Source: Eubacterium sp. 14-2 (GTDB taxonomy: Bacteria > Bacillota > Clostridia > Lachnospirales > Lachnospiraceae). From it: a stretch of DNA of 64,000 bases. The number at the start of each line of letters is the position of its first letter. Positions within the stretch are counted from its first letter, which is position 1. The notes below the pieces were generated by a model. The model was not told the origin of the DNA, did no database searches, and saw nothing but the letters and a program-made list of their open reading frames with translations. Shown here in pieces: positions 63,601-64,000 of the stretch. The position numbers were made by a program, and so were the translations under genes. The stretch covers positions 1,247,400 through 1,311,399 of the forward strand of contig NZ_KE159568.1 of NCBI RefSeq assembly GCF_000403845.2, written 5' to 3'.

Positions 63601-64000
63601 TTACCGATTAGCCAGATATTCCTGCAGAATATAATAAGACTTCTTCAGCCTTTCCCGATATGTGGGCATTACCCACTCCTCCCAGAAATAAGACTCCTTT
63701 ACTCCGTCAATGGCAAATTTAATATCTGAAATATGTTCATAGGTGATTTCATCATTTGCATAGAGATTCGCAATGCGCATCTTGCTGTTTGGCTTTGAAA
63801 TATTCAGCATCAGCCAGGGAATCCGCACCTCCGTCACGTTCCCTTTTATGCAGAAATCCGCACGGGAGTTGTAATCCGGAGATTTTGGGTCTGCATTTCC
63901 ATGCCGCAGCTTTCCTGTCTCTGTCTGCTCTGTATCTACCAGAGTTCCGTCTGTTAAAAGCACCGGACGGTTCAGCATAAGGTTAATGGGCACAAAGCGG
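63601..64000 (-). CDS. C-terminal part of an unrecognised protein (5' end outside window)
   Basis: The frame is open to the window end, so only the last 133 residues are visible (RFVPINLMLNRPVLLTDG onward). The fragment is soluble, aromatic-rich and mixed alpha/beta (WLMLNISKPNSKMRI, ESYFWEEWVMPTYRERLKKS). I do not recognise the family. GTG at 63993 could be mistaken for a start but has no ribosome binding site and the frame continues upstream. Confidence 0.6.
   Translation of the reverse strand, partial: RFVPINLMLNRPVLLTDGTLVDTEQTETGKLRHGNADPKSPDYNSRADFCIKGNVTEVRIPWLMLNISKPNSKMRIANLYANDEITYEHISDIKFAIDGVKESYFWEEWVMPTYRERLKKSYYILQEYLANR

Overview
The window looks like a chromosome segment of a flagellated, low-to-mid GC Clostridia, most likely a Lachnospiraceae gut bacterium. 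Supporting signs are strong GGAGG ribosome binding sites, a T-box leader on metG, a BofA/YaaL pair, a flagellin/FliS locus, a Gram-positive Tad pilus locus without a secretin, and several families I know mainly from Lachnospiraceae (DUF6240, DUF5702, DUF6382). No species assignment is possible from the sequence alone.

Layout. 1-10,000: mostly minus-strand housekeeping genes. These are an ABC transporter pair behind a long palindromic operator, tatD, a TPR-GGDEF protein, T-box-metG, a PatB-type lyase, and the lipid II amidation pair gatD/murT, whose murT carries an internal deletion. 10,000-25,000: an accessory island. Its right part is a Tn4451-like integrative mobilizable element (tnpV, TetR-MFS efflux cargo, cysteine-rich KTR protein, XRE regulator, sigma-like factor, mobC, relaxase, tnpW, large serine recombinase). 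Its left part is a composite of yjdF with a structured leader, a TfoX C-terminal-domain protein, an insertion sequence and gene fragments. Three copies of a small holin-like type I toxin-antitoxin module occur in the island: two are near-identical direct repeats of about 400 bp, and one lies at the recombinase end. None of the three was long enough to appear as an ordinary gene.

25,000-42,500: lysS, greA, dusB, coaX, birA, argF, an SPFH/NfeD pair, an SH3/cell-wall hydrolase, a chemotaxis receptor, pgi, a stand-alone murG, a HIT protein and a flavodoxin-SCP2 fusion. 42,500-52,100: a complete minus-strand Tad/Flp pilus operon (prepilin peptidase, TadZ, TadA, TadB, TadC, Flp pilin, DUF5702, TadE-like, second prepilin peptidase, second TadE-like, DUF6382-FHA). 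52,200-58,000: bofA, yaaL, fliS, flagellin and a 1,033-residue DUF6240 protein behind a sigma-28-like promoter. 58,100-64,000: a small highly expressed ferredoxin, a MerR regulator, dnaB, rplI, gdpP and a partial gene.

Two features cut across the regions. A family of dispersed intergenic hairpin repeats occurs at least seven times between housekeeping genes. Several genes appear to use unusual start codons (TTG, GTG, possibly ATT). The best candidates for follow-up are the toxin-antitoxin modules at the edges of the mobile element, the divergent Tad locus, the dispersed repeat family and the murT deletion.
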